From Defluviitoga tunisiensis (GTDB lineage: Bacteria; Thermotogota; Thermotogae; Petrotogales; Petrotogaceae): a DNA stretch of 64,000 bases. This document shows positions 28,145 to 38,400 of this stretch, one piece after another; position 1 is the first letter of the stretch; each line of letters starts with the position of its first letter. The translations under genes and the position numbers were made by a program. Location: assembly GCF_000953715.1 (NCBI RefSeq), contig NZ_LN824141.1, positions 186,001 through 250,000 on the forward strand, given 5' to 3'. Below the pieces are notes generated by a model, which ran no database searches, was not told the DNA's origin, and was given only the letters and a program-made list of their open reading frames with translations.

Positions 28145-28648
28145 ATGGAAAAACTCTATGAAACTAAATTAGAAGCATTTCGTAAGTATCTTGATACTGT
28201 TAATGTAAATGATTACCCCGACGAACAAAGAAAAAGTTTGCTTATTCAGATTCTTCATAAAGCGCAAGAAGATATAGGTTACATTCCTATGGAAGTTCAA
28301 AAACTTATCGCTAAGAAATTAAAAATTCATGTTTCTAAAGTCTATGGAGTTGTAACATTTTATAATTTCTTTTCCACAAAACCTCGTGGAAAATATCCAA
28401 TCGATATATGCCTAGGAACAGCTTGTTATGTTGCTGGTGCAAACTCAATTTATGAAGAATTTAAAAAGATATTAAATATTGAACCCGAAGAAATCACAGA
28501 AGATGGTTTATTTTCGATTCATCCTGTTAGATGTTTAGGGGCATGTGGATTAGCTCCGGTTGTTAAAATTGGTGAAAAGACCTATGGAAGACTAAAAGTA
28601 TCTGATGTCAGGAAAATACTAAGAGAATATACAAATAAAGAAAAATAA
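28145..28648 (+). CDS. hydC: Electron-bifurcating [FeFe]-hydrogenase subunit HydC (NuoE-like)
   Basis: This 167-residue thioredoxin-fold [2Fe-2S] protein has ligands in the order CLGTACYVAG (two Cys) and VRCLGACGLAPV (two Cys). It is homologous to the NADH-dehydrogenase 24-kDa subunit. In HydABC it forms part of the complex that couples oxidation of NADH and reduced ferredoxin to H2 evolution. RBS AAGGAGGA lies upstream of ATG 28145. It is the first gene of the hyd operon, preceded by repeat copy C, which must lie in or next to its leader. Confidence 0.93.
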   Translation: MEKLYETKLEAFRKYLDTVNVNDYPDEQRKSLLIQILHKAQEDIGYIPMEVQKLIAKKLKIHVSKVYGVVTFYNFFSTKPRGKYPIDICLGTACYVAGANSIYEEFKKILNIEPEEITEDGLFSIHPVRCLGACGLAPVVKIGEKTYGRLKVSDVRKILREYTNKEK

Positions 28649-28723
28649 CCTAAATCCTCTACAAGAACATACTATTTTCGTATGAAGTAGGTTGATAATT
28701 TTATATAAATGGAGGGAACATTT

Positions 28724-29098
28724 GTGCCTAAATTAAAAAGTATCAAGGAATTAAGAGATTTAGTTTCAGAACTTAAAAATAATGCATCAAAAAATAAAAC
28801 TTATTTAAAAGTTGCTTTAGGAACCTGCGGAATATCTTCTGGTGCAGATGAAACATTTGATGAACTAATAAACGTTATTAATGAGGCAAAACTGGATAAC
28901 GTTGAGGTAATAAGAACAGGATGTTTGGGTTATTGTTATGCAGAACCAACAATTGAAGTTAATGTTCCTGGAAACAAACCTGTGTTGTATGGTTTTGTGA
29001 CAAAATCTAAGGTCCGAGACATTGTATATAAACATTTGATCGAGGGTAAAATCGTTGAGGAACTTGTTATTCCCGAAACTCACAAGATAGTTTTATAA
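28724..29098 (+). CDS. Thioredoxin-like [2Fe-2S] protein (detached N-terminal domain of HydB)
   Basis: This 124-residue [2Fe-2S] thioredoxin-like domain has cysteines in ALGTCGISSGADET and RTGCLGYCYAEP. In Thermotoga-type HydB this domain is fused at the N-terminus of the flavoprotein. Here it is a separate gene between hydC and hydB. I chose GTG 28724 because the upstream ATG (28709) overlaps the RBS GGAGGG (28711-28716). The product probably still joins the HydABC complex and carries an additional [2Fe-2S] cluster. Confidence 0.85.
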   Translation: MPKLKSIKELRDLVSELKNNASKNKTYLKVALGTCGISSGADETFDELINVINEAKLDNVEVIRTGCLGYCYAEPTIEVNVPGNKPVLYGFVTKSKVRDIVYKHLIEGKIVEELVIPETHKIVL

Positions 29099-29214
29099 TT
29101 AGTTTTTATAAGTAAAGTATTTAATTAAAGCAGGTTTATAAGCAATGGCTCTATTTTCATTTCTTTAAAAATCAAAATTTAAATAGGAATAGTTTTATAA
29201 CTGGAGGTAAAATA

Positions 29215-30672
29215 ATGTGTGAACAAATACGTATTGTATTACGAAACGCAGGAAATATTAATCCAGAAAACATAGAAGATTACTTAAAAAAAGATGGTTA
29301 TTTAGCCTTAGCAAAAGCTCTAGAATCTACTAGAGAAGAAGTTATTGATATAATCTCGTCTTCCAACCTGCGTGGTAGAGGTGGAGGTGGATTTCCAACA
29401 GGTTTAAAATGGAAATTTACCTTGCAAGCAAAAAGTGATGAAAAATATGTAATATGCAACGCTGATGAGGGGGACCCTGGCGCTTTTATGGATAGATCAA
29501 TCTTGGAAGGAGATCCACATTCAGTTCTTGAAGGAATGGCAATAGGGGGTTATGCTGTAGGAGCAAAGAAAGGTATTATTTATATTAGAGCAGAATATCC
29601 ACTAGCTGTGGAACGATTAAAAATAGCTATTTCTCAAGCGAAAGAATACGGATTACTCGGAGAAAACATTCTAGGTACTAATTTTTCTTTCGACATAGAA
29701 ATCAGGTTAGGTGCTGGAGCTTTTGTATGTGGAGAAGAAACAGCTTTAATTCACTCCATTGAAGGCTCACGTGGTGAACCAACTAATAAACCTCCTTTCC
29801 CTTCTACTAGTGGTTTGTGGGGGAAACCCACCTTAATAAATAATGTTGAAACTTTCGCTAACATTGCCCCAATTATACTTAATGGTTCAGATTGGTTTAG
29901 ACAATATGGTACTAAAAATTCTCCTGGCACAAAAGTTTTCGCCTTAGCTGGAGACGTTAAAAATGTTGGGTTAGTTGAAGTTCCTATGGGAACAACCTTA
30001 AGGGAAATTATTTTTGATATTGGTGGTGGAATTAAAGGGGATAAAAAATTTAAAGCGGTACAAACCGGAGGTCCTTCAGGTGGTTGTATTCCAAGTGAAT
30101 ATCTTGACACTCCTATAGATTATGACAGCCTTCAAAAATTAGGATCCATGATGGGTTCTGGTGGAATGATTGTTATGGATGAAGATACCTGTATGGTAGA
30201 TGTAGCAAAATTCTATCTTCAATTCACAGTTGATGAATCTTGTGGAAAATGTACCACTTGTAGAATTGGTAATGTAAGGTTGTTAGAAATATTAGAAAAA
30301 ATAACTTCTGGAAACGCCCATTTAGAAGACTTGGATAGAATGATTTCCTTATCTAATGTCATTAAAAATTCTTCTTTATGTGGATTGGGACAAACTTCCC
30401 CTAACCCTGTTCTATCTACTTTTAAGTATTTTGAAGATGAGTATAAAGCTCATATCTTAGATAGGGTGTGTCCCGCAGGTATTTGTAAGAATCTAATAAA
30501 ATATGAAATTATTCCACAAAACTGTCAAGGTTGTACCGCTTGTGCCAGAGTCTGTCCAACACAGGCTATAAGTGGAGAATTGAGGAAACCTCATTTTATA
30601 GACCAAACAAAGTGTATTAAATGTGGTTCTTGTTATTCTACTTGTAGATTTAATGCAATTAAAATTGTCTAA
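29215..30672 (+). CDS. hydB: Electron-bifurcating [FeFe]-hydrogenase subunit HydB (NuoF-like flavoprotein)
   Basis: This 485-residue subunit carries FMN, NADH and a [4Fe-4S] cluster. [13 protein letters not shown] and [13 protein letters not shown] (NADH/FMN sites) are followed by [26 protein letters not shown] with a later Cys for the N3-type cluster, and a C-terminal 2x[4Fe-4S] ferredoxin domain ([23 protein letters not shown]). It is shorter than Thermotoga maritima HydB because the N-terminal [2Fe-2S] domain is encoded by the previous gene. It is the probable bifurcation site. RBS GGAGGT precedes ATG 29215. Confidence 0.94.
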   Translation: MCEQIRIVLRNAGNINPENIEDYLKKDGYLALAKALESTREEVIDIISSSNLRGRGGGGFPTGLKWKFTLQAKSDEKYVICNADEGDPGAFMDRSILEGDPHSVLEGMAIGGYAVGAKKGIIYIRAEYPLAVERLKIAISQAKEYGLLGENILGTNFSFDIEIRLGAGAFVCGEETALIHSIEGSRGEPTNKPPFPSTSGLWGKPTLINNVETFANIAPIILNGSDWFRQYGTKNSPGTKVFALAGDVKNVGLVEVPMGTTLREIIFDIGGGIKGDKKFKAVQTGGPSGGCIPSEYLDTPIDYDSLQKLGSMMGSGGMIVMDEDTCMVDVAKFYLQFTVDESCGKCTTCRIGNVRLLEILEKITSGNAHLEDLDRMISLSNVIKNSSLCGLGQTSPNPVLSTFKYFEDEYKAHILDRVCPAGICKNLIKYEIIPQNCQGCTACARVCPTQAISGELRKPHFIDQTKCIKCGSCYSTCRFNAIKIV

Positions 30673-30690
30673 TCAGGAGGTAATATTTAG

Positions 30691-32427
30691 ATGCCCAAGA
30701 TTTATATAAATGGAGATGAGTTTGAAGCTTCTGAAAACGATACTGTTTTGACTGCAGTTCAAAAGTTTGGTGGTTACATACCAACTTTATGCTATCTGAA
30801 TTTAAAAGATATTAACATAGAAAACAAGCCTTCATCGTGTAGGGTTTGTATGGTTGAAATAGAGGGTAGAAAATCGTTAGCCCCTGCTTGTACTACACCT
30901 GTTTCAGAAGGATTAAGAATTAACACACTTTCAAGGCAAGCTGTTGAAGCAAGAAGAACCGCTATTCAATTACTTCTATCAGATCATCCACAAGATTGTT
31001 TACAATGTCCCAAAAATGGTGAGTGTGATCTTCAAAGAATTGCATCTGAACTAAATATAGTGAAAAATCCATTCACAGGAAAAACTACAAACTATAAGCA
31101 AGATATTTCAAAGGCAATTATAAGGGATCCTAATAAATGTATTATGTGTCGGAGATGCGAAACAATGTGCAATGATTTTCAAACTGTAGGCGTATTATCT
31201 GCTGTTAACAGAGGTTTCAATGCGGTTATTAAACCTACTTTTGATTTACCTTTAGAAGAGACTGCTTGTACTTTCTGTGGTCAATGTGTTGCTGTTTGCC
31301 CAACAGGTGCATTAGAAGAGGATTCATATATAGATTATGTATGGAAAGATTTAGTAAACGAAAAAAAGCATGTTGTAGTTCAAACAGCACCTGCTGTTAG
31401 AGTAGCTTTGGCAGAAGAGTTTGGATTTGAACCAGGCACTATTTCTACAGGAAAGTTAGTTGGGGCGTTAAAATTGTTGGGATTTGATAAAGTTTTTGAT
31501 ACAAATTTTGGAGCTGACCTTACTATAATCGAAGAAGCTACAGAATTCAAAGAAAGACTTGAAAATGATGGCTTTTTGCCTATGCTGACTTCATGTTGTC
31601 CTGGTTGGATAAAGTTTTTAGAACATCAATTCCCAGATTTAATAGAAATGCCTTCTTCTGCAAAGTCCCCTCAACAAATGTTTGGCGCTATTGTAAAAAG
31701 TTTTTACGCCCAAAAAGCTAATCTTGATCCAAAAGATATTACAGTAGTTTCTATTATGCCTTGTTTAGCCAAAAAATACGAAGCTTCTCGAAAAGAAATA
31801 AACTCTAGCCCAGATTATAAAGATGTTGACTATGTTTTAACAACCAGAGAATTAGCAAAAATGATAAAAGAAGCAGGAATTAACTTTACAACTGTGCCAG
31901 AAAGGGCTTATGACAATCCTCTTGGAGAATCTACAGGTGCAGCTGCAATCTTCGGTAGAACAGGAGGTGTTGCAGAAGCAGCTTTAAGAACTACATATGA
32001 ATGGTTAACTGGAAAAGAATTAAAAACAGTCGAATTTCAGGCACTACACGGCTATGAATCTTTAAGAGTTGCAGAAGTAGAAATTAACGGCCAAATCATA
32101 AAAATTGGTGTAGCCTATGGTTTAGGAAACGCTCGAAAATTGTTAGAAGCGATAAGAAACAAAAAAATAGATCTACATTTGATTGAAATTATGGCCTGTC
32201 CAGGTGGTTGCGTTGGTGGAGGAGGTCAACCTTATCATCATGGAAATTTTGAGGTCATTAAAAAAAGAATAGATGCCCTGAATGTAATCGATAGAACAAA
32301 AGTAATTAGAAAATCGCACGAAAATCCATACATATTAAGACTATACAATGAGTACTTAGAAAAACCTGGTAGTGACAAGGCTCACAAGTTATTACATACT
32401 CATTACTTAGAAAGAGAATGGCTTTAA
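30691..32427 (+). CDS. hydA: Electron-bifurcating [FeFe]-hydrogenase catalytic subunit HydA
   Basis: This 578-residue subunit has the H-cluster. It begins with a [2Fe-2S] ferredoxin domain, then the His-Cys3 cluster site (HPQDCLQCPKNGECDL), two [4Fe-4S] sites (CIMCRRCETMC, CTFCGQCVAVCP), and the three H-cluster motifs TSCCPGW, MPCLAKKYE and MACPGGCVGGGGQP. It lacks the extra C-terminal [2Fe-2S] domain of the roughly 645-aa Thermotoga enzyme. RBS AGGAGGT lies before ATG 30691. A long palindromic terminator follows. Confidence 0.96.
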   Translation: MPKIYINGDEFEASENDTVLTAVQKFGGYIPTLCYLNLKDINIENKPSSCRVCMVEIEGRKSLAPACTTPVSEGLRINTLSRQAVEARRTAIQLLLSDHPQDCLQCPKNGECDLQRIASELNIVKNPFTGKTTNYKQDISKAIIRDPNKCIMCRRCETMCNDFQTVGVLSAVNRGFNAVIKPTFDLPLEETACTFCGQCVAVCPTGALEEDSYIDYVWKDLVNEKKHVVVQTAPAVRVALAEEFGFEPGTISTGKLVGALKLLGFDKVFDTNFGADLTIIEEATEFKERLENDGFLPMLTSCCPGWIKFLEHQFPDLIEMPSSAKSPQQMFGAIVKSFYAQKANLDPKDITVVSIMPCLAKKYEASRKEINSSPDYKDVDYVLTTRELAKMIKEAGINFTTVPERAYDNPLGESTGAAAIFGRTGGVAEAALRTTYEWLTGKELKTVEFQALHGYESLRVAEVEINGQIIKIGVAYGLGNARKLLEAIRNKKIDLHLIEIMACPGGCVGGGGQPYHHGNFEVIKKRIDALNVIDRTKVIRKSHENPYILRLYNEYLEKPGSDKAHKLLHTHYLEREWL

Positions 32428-32444
32428 TCACGTATAAATAAATT

Positions 32445-32466
32445 AGGCGGAGAATATTCTCCGCCT
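32445..32466. terminator. Bidirectional terminator after hydA
   Basis: AGGCGGAGAAT and ATTCTCCGCCT make a perfect 22-base palindrome, which folds to a strong hairpin between the convergent hydA and GH20 genes. The flanks are AT-rich but without a long U-tract. Confidence 0.7.
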
Positions 32467-32472
32467 ATATAA

Positions 32473-34287
32473 TTAATTTCTCAACTGTAAAATTTTAGAT
32501 AGTTTCTTCAGGCTATCTTCTAGTCCTCCAGGTCTATTTACAGATAGCCACAATTTTTGATAATCATTAATTACACTATTTAATTCCTTTTTAAAAATTA
32601 TCCATTCATTTTCTGGAATTGATACAATATTCATATATTTTTTAATAAGTAGAATCACTTTCATTCCAAGAATAGCCATTTCAGTATTATTTATTATTTG
32701 ATCTATTAGCAATTTTTTGTCGGAATTATTTCTTATTTTAAATAATTCTTGTATAATCTCTTCTGCTAAATCAATTGATTTTTTAACTCCTTCAACATTC
32801 ACATTGTTCATCTCGTTTGAACTTATAATTCTTTCAGGAAATAATAACGCTAAAAAATAAGGGGTTGAATTATGAATTTCAACTCCAATATTTTTGTAAA
32901 GATTACCTAAATTGTATAATATTTGGGAAATGTCATCTTTAACATGAAAAACATGGATATTTATATCTTTCAAAAACTCGTTAATAAAAGGCTTATTTGA
33001 GGGATTCCATCCAAGTGTTGAGGAGTATCCTAAACCAATAACTGAACAAGGTAAATGTTGTGGATGACCATTATCACCCCAATCAGTGAGAAGTACTCCA
33101 CTTGCACCTAAATTTTTCCCATTTAAAACAGCGTTTTCTATATTTTCTAGAGCATTATCACTTCTTCCAACAAAAGAATTCCAAGAAGAAGTTCCAGGAC
33201 AAACGTAAAATGTCAAACCTTTTTCTGCAAAGAGAGAGCATTCTTTTTCAAAAGGATGATTGGCTTCATATCCCCATATTAATGAAATAACATCATCAGG
33301 CAGCTCTTCTACATGTTCAGGATAATTTTTTATTATGTCTCCCCAAAACATCATTGTTCTATCATGTTTTTTAATTATTTTATATATATCTAGCAAAAAG
33401 TTTAAGTAAACTCTCCCTTTTCCAAGATTTTCACAAAGTTCTTTAGAGCGACCTAACCCTAAATCAAATGTTTCGTCACCACCAACATTTACTTTTGTGC
33501 TTGTAAAGTTAGGTAAAAGCTCATCAAATAAACTATTGACAAATTTGATGGATTCAGGAACAGCAGGAGATAGAGAAAAGGGTCCTGACTTTTCTCCCCA
33601 TGGTTTAATAAAACCATTAGGAGCTTCTGCTAAATATTTATATTCTTCATGACTTAGCCATTTTTCCATATGTCCAAAAGAATTTTGGTTTGGAACTAAT
33701 TCTATGTATCTTTCTTTACAATAATTGTCAAGTTCAAGAATATCTTGAGAAGTTAATGGAGAATAGTCCTTCCATACAATTTCATGATTAGTATATGCAA
33801 AGGTATGCTCTGTGTATAACTGAAATTGATTGTATTTTAGCTCAGCTAATATATCAATCAAACTTTTAAGAGTACTTATCGTAGGTACTCTATCTCTACT
33901 TATATCTAGCATAAAACCACGATTTTTAAAAGCAGGTTCGTCTTCAATTATCATTGAAGGAATTTGATAACCATGCTCTCTAAATAGTTGTTTTAATGTC
34001 TGGATTCCATAAAATAGTCCTTGATGTGTCGCCCCAATAATTATAATTTTTGATTTTATAATTCTCATTTTATATCCTTGTGAACTGTTCACTACGTTTC
34101 CGTCAATCATAAGTTCAATAATTGATGTGCCGTCATTATAGGTTGTAAGTTCTAGTTTTTTTTCAGAAAAAATGCTTTTTACTAATTCTGCTAACTTAAA
34201 GGTATCTACTGAAGTATAAATCTTTCCTTTATCAGGTATTTCAAAAATCCCTTCAAGTAAAGTAAGCTTCTTAGGAACTGGTATCAT
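32473..34287 (-). CDS. Glycoside hydrolase family 20, beta-N-acetylhexosaminidase-like
   Basis: This 604-residue cytosolic enzyme has no signal peptide. An N-terminal GH20b domain (residues about 1-105) is followed by the (beta/alpha)8 domain starting FKNRGFMLDISRDRVPT. The catalytic Asp-Glu pair is in KVNVGGDETFDLG. It should release terminal GlcNAc or GalNAc from oligosaccharides taken into the cell. RBS AGGAGG precedes ATG 34287. It lies with a GH38 alpha-mannosidase on the same strand, suggesting breakdown of mannose/GlcNAc-containing glycans. Confidence 0.88.
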   Translation of the reverse strand: MIPVPKKLTLLEGIFEIPDKGKIYTSVDTFKLAELVKSIFSEKKLELTTYNDGTSIIELMIDGNVVNSSQGYKMRIIKSKIIIIGATHQGLFYGIQTLKQLFREHGYQIPSMIIEDEPAFKNRGFMLDISRDRVPTISTLKSLIDILAELKYNQFQLYTEHTFAYTNHEIVWKDYSPLTSQDILELDNYCKERYIELVPNQNSFGHMEKWLSHEEYKYLAEAPNGFIKPWGEKSGPFSLSPAVPESIKFVNSLFDELLPNFTSTKVNVGGDETFDLGLGRSKELCENLGKGRVYLNFLLDIYKIIKKHDRTMMFWGDIIKNYPEHVEELPDDVISLIWGYEANHPFEKECSLFAEKGLTFYVCPGTSSWNSFVGRSDNALENIENAVLNGKNLGASGVLLTDWGDNGHPQHLPCSVIGLGYSSTLGWNPSNKPFINEFLKDINIHVFHVKDDISQILYNLGNLYKNIGVEIHNSTPYFLALLFPERIISSNEMNNVNVEGVKKSIDLAEEIIQELFKIRNNSDKKLLIDQIINNTEMAILGMKVILLIKKYMNIVSIPENEWIIFKKELNSVINDYQKLWLSVNRPGGLEDSLKKLSKILQLRN

Positions 34288-34481
34288 AAATTATCCTCCT
34301 AACATGAAATGAATAGACTCTTTATAAATTTTAAAACTGGGAATCCGTCTATCTTTCAATTTTTAAATTATTTAGTACTTATACTAAAGTCAAAGAAAAT
34401 TCTACCTTATTGTTCTTCTAAATGTAAAATTTCAATGCACCAATAAATAATTATTTGATCCCTTAATGCTGTTTATTTAAC

Positions 34482-34509
34482 AATTCCCCTGAAATTAATC
34501 AGGGGAATT
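34482..34509 (-). terminator. Terminator hairpin overlapping the end of the EEP gene
   Basis: AATTCCCCTGA and TCAGGGGAATT form an 11-bp perfect stem with a 6-base loop. On the minus strand the stop codon of the endonuclease/phosphatase-fold gene falls inside the hairpin. The following sequence is GTTAAATAAA, so the U-tract is poor. 34288-34481 holds no gene. Confidence 0.55.
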
Positions 34510-35358
34510 TGAAAGAATCTCTAAATCACATATAACTGGCATATGATCAGACGGAAAAATGCCGTCACAATTATCAGGCAAAATACCATGATTTATAACC
34601 TTAATATTGTTTTTTATGAAAATATAATCTATAAGATATTTCATCTTTTTGTCTTTGTTTCTCTTTGAATTTGACAGCTTATAAATAATTTTTGCAGCAT
34701 TAAAATCATGAAAACTAAAGCTACATCCATAATGGCCATTAAGACTTACATATTTTGAATCAGTAATTCTCAAATCTTTTTCTGCTTTTTCGGTTAAAAT
34801 TTTATATACCAAACTATCTTCTGTGTTGTTAAAATCCCCAACTATAATTACAGGAACATCCTTAGCAATATTTTTAACTTTTTCGAGTAATAAATAGGCG
34901 CTGTTTAACATCGCTTTATGCCCAAAATGGTCAAAATGAGTATTGAAGAAAAGAAGAGAATTGTTCACATCTTTCAATGTAAATTTAGCCCATGTTGTAA
35001 TCCTTACACATGCTGCATCCCAACCTATACTACCCTTAACTTCAGGTGTATCAGATAACCAAAACGTTCCCCATTTCTCTAGTATGAATTTATCTTTCTT
35101 GTAAAATATAGGAACGAATTCTCCTTTATCTATGCCATCTTCTCTTCCGACTCCAACATAATCATACTCATCTAAATAATCACTTAAATATTCCAATTGA
35201 TTTTTTAATACTTCTTGAAATCCTATCAAATCCATATTATGATACTTTAACAGTCCAACTACTATGTTTCGTCTGCATTTCCATGATCTTACTCCAAAAT
35301 CTAATATATTGTCATAACGTATGTTAAAACTGCATACCCGTAATTTTGAATTTTTCAT
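34495..35358 (-). CDS. Endonuclease/exonuclease/phosphatase family protein
   Basis: This 287-residue metal-dependent phosphoesterase fold has RVCSFNIRYDN (Asn), LIGFQEVLKNQ (Glu), THFDHFG (His), IIVGDFNNTEDS (Asp-x-Asn) and PSDHMPVI (Asp-His), all catalytic residues of the family. It has no signal peptide. The neighbours suggest a role with sugar phosphates or glycans, but the family also includes nucleases and lipid phosphatases. RBS AGGAGC lies 9 bases before ATG 35358. It is 79 bases downstream of the alpha-mannosidase and probably cotranscribed. Confidence 0.87.
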   Translation of the reverse strand: MKNSKLRVCSFNIRYDNILDFGVRSWKCRRNIVVGLLKYHNMDLIGFQEVLKNQLEYLSDYLDEYDYVGVGREDGIDKGEFVPIFYKKDKFILEKWGTFWLSDTPEVKGSIGWDAACVRITTWAKFTLKDVNNSLLFFNTHFDHFGHKAMLNSAYLLLEKVKNIAKDVPVIIVGDFNNTEDSLVYKILTEKAEKDLRITDSKYVSLNGHYGCSFSFHDFNAAKIIYKLSNSKRNKDKKMKYLIDYIFIKNNIKVINHGILPDNCDGIFPSDHMPVICDLEILSNSPD

Positions 35359-35437
35359 TATTTGAAGCTCCTAAAATGTTGAATGAAGACACACAAGTAT
35401 CATTTGAAATTTATAAACTATTTCAAAAGCAAAATTG

Positions 35438-38400
35438 TTATAGATCTACTTTAAACGTTTTTATTTCATATGGGTTTATATTAAATACTATCTTGTTATC
35501 TTCAAAAGATATTTGTTTTCCTTCTTCTTCAATTAAGTTTGTTTCCCACGCATTTTTTATATTTTTATAGAAGGTTAATGATACACCTTGTTTTCTATTA
35601 CCTTTACTTTCGTAAACTCTAATAATTATAGAATTATCATCTTCGGCCTTTTTAATAGTCTCAACTATTATATCAGAATCACTAATTTTAAAGAAAGAAA
35701 AACTGTTGGGCAATTTTCCTTTTTTATTCATATCAGTTTTTTCTACAATAACTGGATAATTAAGTTTATATGCTTCTTCAATTACCTGAGCTTCTCTCCA
35801 CGTTTTATAATGAGGCAAAAGACTATATACAAATCTATGTTCTGTTCTATCAGCCGTTTCATCAGGATCTACCGGAGATCTTAAAAGAGTTATTCTCATA
35901 ATATTATCTTTTATATCATAACCATACTTACAGTCGTTTAGGATAGAAACACCATAGTTACCTTCTGATAAATCTGCCCATTTTTGTGCAGGAACCTCAA
36001 ATTTCGCAATATCATAACTAGTATTATTTGTTGTTGATCGTTCTATATTACCAAATTGGATATTATAAGTTGCTTTTGTACTTCTAATATTAACAGGAAA
36101 TGCCGCCTTTAAAAGAATTTGCTTTTCTTTCCAATCAATTTTTGTATCAAAATCTATCCTTCTTGAATGATTGTAAACTATAACTCTTTGTTCGATTTTT
36201 GACTCATAAAATTTCCAGGTAAATTTTAATATACCTCTATAATTGTCACTTTCTTCTACTTCTACTTCCACTAAATCTGTAACTTCCTTCATCTTTTCAT
36301 TAAAATATGGCGAGATATCCCAAGCATCAAAAAAGTATGGTCTATCCTCAAAAGCTTGTAATACATTACCACATTTTCCTTCTTCTAATACTTCTCTTTG
36401 ATTTTCTTTATCATATAATCTCTTGATTTGTCCTCTTTCATTAAATTCTATTATATAGAATTTGTTTTCTATAATATCCCTGCTAACCTTTATTTTTTCA
36501 TTCTCTGAATTTGATTCTTCTATTTCAGACAAACTTACAGTTTTATAGCCTAGGGGAGGTATACCTTTTATTATAGCTTTTTTCCCATTTTCTAATTCAA
36601 TAAGCTCTTCTCTTTCAAAATTTGTAGTATTAAAAAGTACAACACTATCCTCTTGGGTTTTTATATGATTTGAAATCAAAGAGATTGCTTTCTGTATTTC
36701 ATTATTGGCAATTCCTTTTATTTTTTCAAAATCTTTTCGAGCGTCCTCGTATACTTCTCTGATAGAAGAACCTGGCAAAATATCGTGAAATTGATTTAAA
36801 AGAAGTAATTCCCATCCCTCATTTAATGAATCTTTAGGATATTCATAATCATCAAACAAAGACTTAGCAACTGAATTTATGAATTCTGCGTTGTGATATA
36901 AAACCTCTGACTTTCTATTATCTCTTTTTATAAAAGCTTGAGAAGTATAGGTACCTCTATGAAGTTCAAAGTAAAGTTCGTCGTCCCAAACAGGAACATT
37001 TTCATTTTGTATTCGTTTTTCTAATCGTTCAAAGTATTTTTCCACACTTCCCATTTCAATATCGTTTAACACGGGAATTTGCTTCATGGCTTCATAGTTT
37101 TCTAACATTTCAAACGTTGGACCTCCTCCACCGTCTCCCCAGCCAAAAACTAAAAGCAGCTCTTCGTTTATATCTTTTTGCTTGTAGTTGTCCCATATGC
37201 CTTGTACAGTAAACGGTTCTAGCATACCATTGTATGTATAAAAATAATTATTTTCATCTGGTGTAGTTATAAAATGAGCTAATATTTCCGTTCCATCTAT
37301 TCCTTTCCACCAAAAAGTGTCGAATGGAAACCTGTTTATTTCGTTCCAACTTATTTTGGTAGTAGCAAAATATTTCATCCCTGATTTTTTAATTATTTGA
37401 GGCAAAGAATATGTGTATCCAAATGCATCTGGTAGCCAAACAACTTTTGAGTCTACTCCGAATTCTTCTCTTAAAAATCTCTTCCCAAATAAAATTTGCC
37501 TTATAAGAAATTCAGCAGGTGAAATATTTGAATCAGATTCGACCCACATGCCACCTGTTGCTTCCCATTTTCCTTCTTTTATTTTTTCTTTAACCTTTTC
37601 GTATAATTCCGGATAATCTTTTTTAAAATATTTATATAGGCATGGAGAAGAATGAATAAATGTATATTCGGGATATTCTTCCATTAAATTTAAAACAGTT
37701 GCAAATGTTCTTTGTGCTTTTTCTCTAGTATGAAGAACCCTCCATAACCATGCCATATCTATATGAGAATGACCAGTTACAATAACCCTAGGGATTTCCC
37801 TTTTTAGAAAATTTAATTTCCCGAGCCCTTCTTGAAGGCAAGTAAGCGCTTCATCTATAGAATCATAGTATTCTTGAGATCGAGGATAAGCAAAATTTAT
37901 TTTTTTATATGAATCGTTCAAAATATTTAACAACCTTGAATTGGCAATATCATTTTTATCTAATTCTTCAATTGTATCTAAGACGTTTTTCGCCAAGAAA
38001 TAATATTTTTGTGCAACAGGATTTACATCAAAAAATTCCAAGCCAAAAAACGTATAATCAAGTTCCCCTCTTAATCCTGTCCAAGACCTAATATATATAG
38101 AGAAAGATCTCTTTTCTATCCATTTTTGAGCTAAAAATATACCTTTGTGATATTTATCGATACCTTGAAGTGCAATTCCATCAATGAAAAGTAGTGATTC
38201 TGGATAATTTGGAACTACATCTAAATTACTAGTTTTTGCAAGAGAGGGGACTAAAAAAATCCTTCCTTCTTGTAAATGTTCGGGAAGGGTTATTTCAGCT
38301 TTAAACCAAAAAATCTTATCGTATCCTCCCCATCTTTGCCCACTTGTAATTTTTCCCCATTTAATTGAGTCATCAAAGTCTGGTTTAAATTTTCTTTCAT

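Noticed and set aside
34310-34420. Possible further copy of the dispersed element upstream of the GH20 gene
   Set aside because: Only short AT-rich matches (TTTATAAATTTTAAAAC, TTTAGTACTTATA) and no hairpin or ends; not distinguishable from background.
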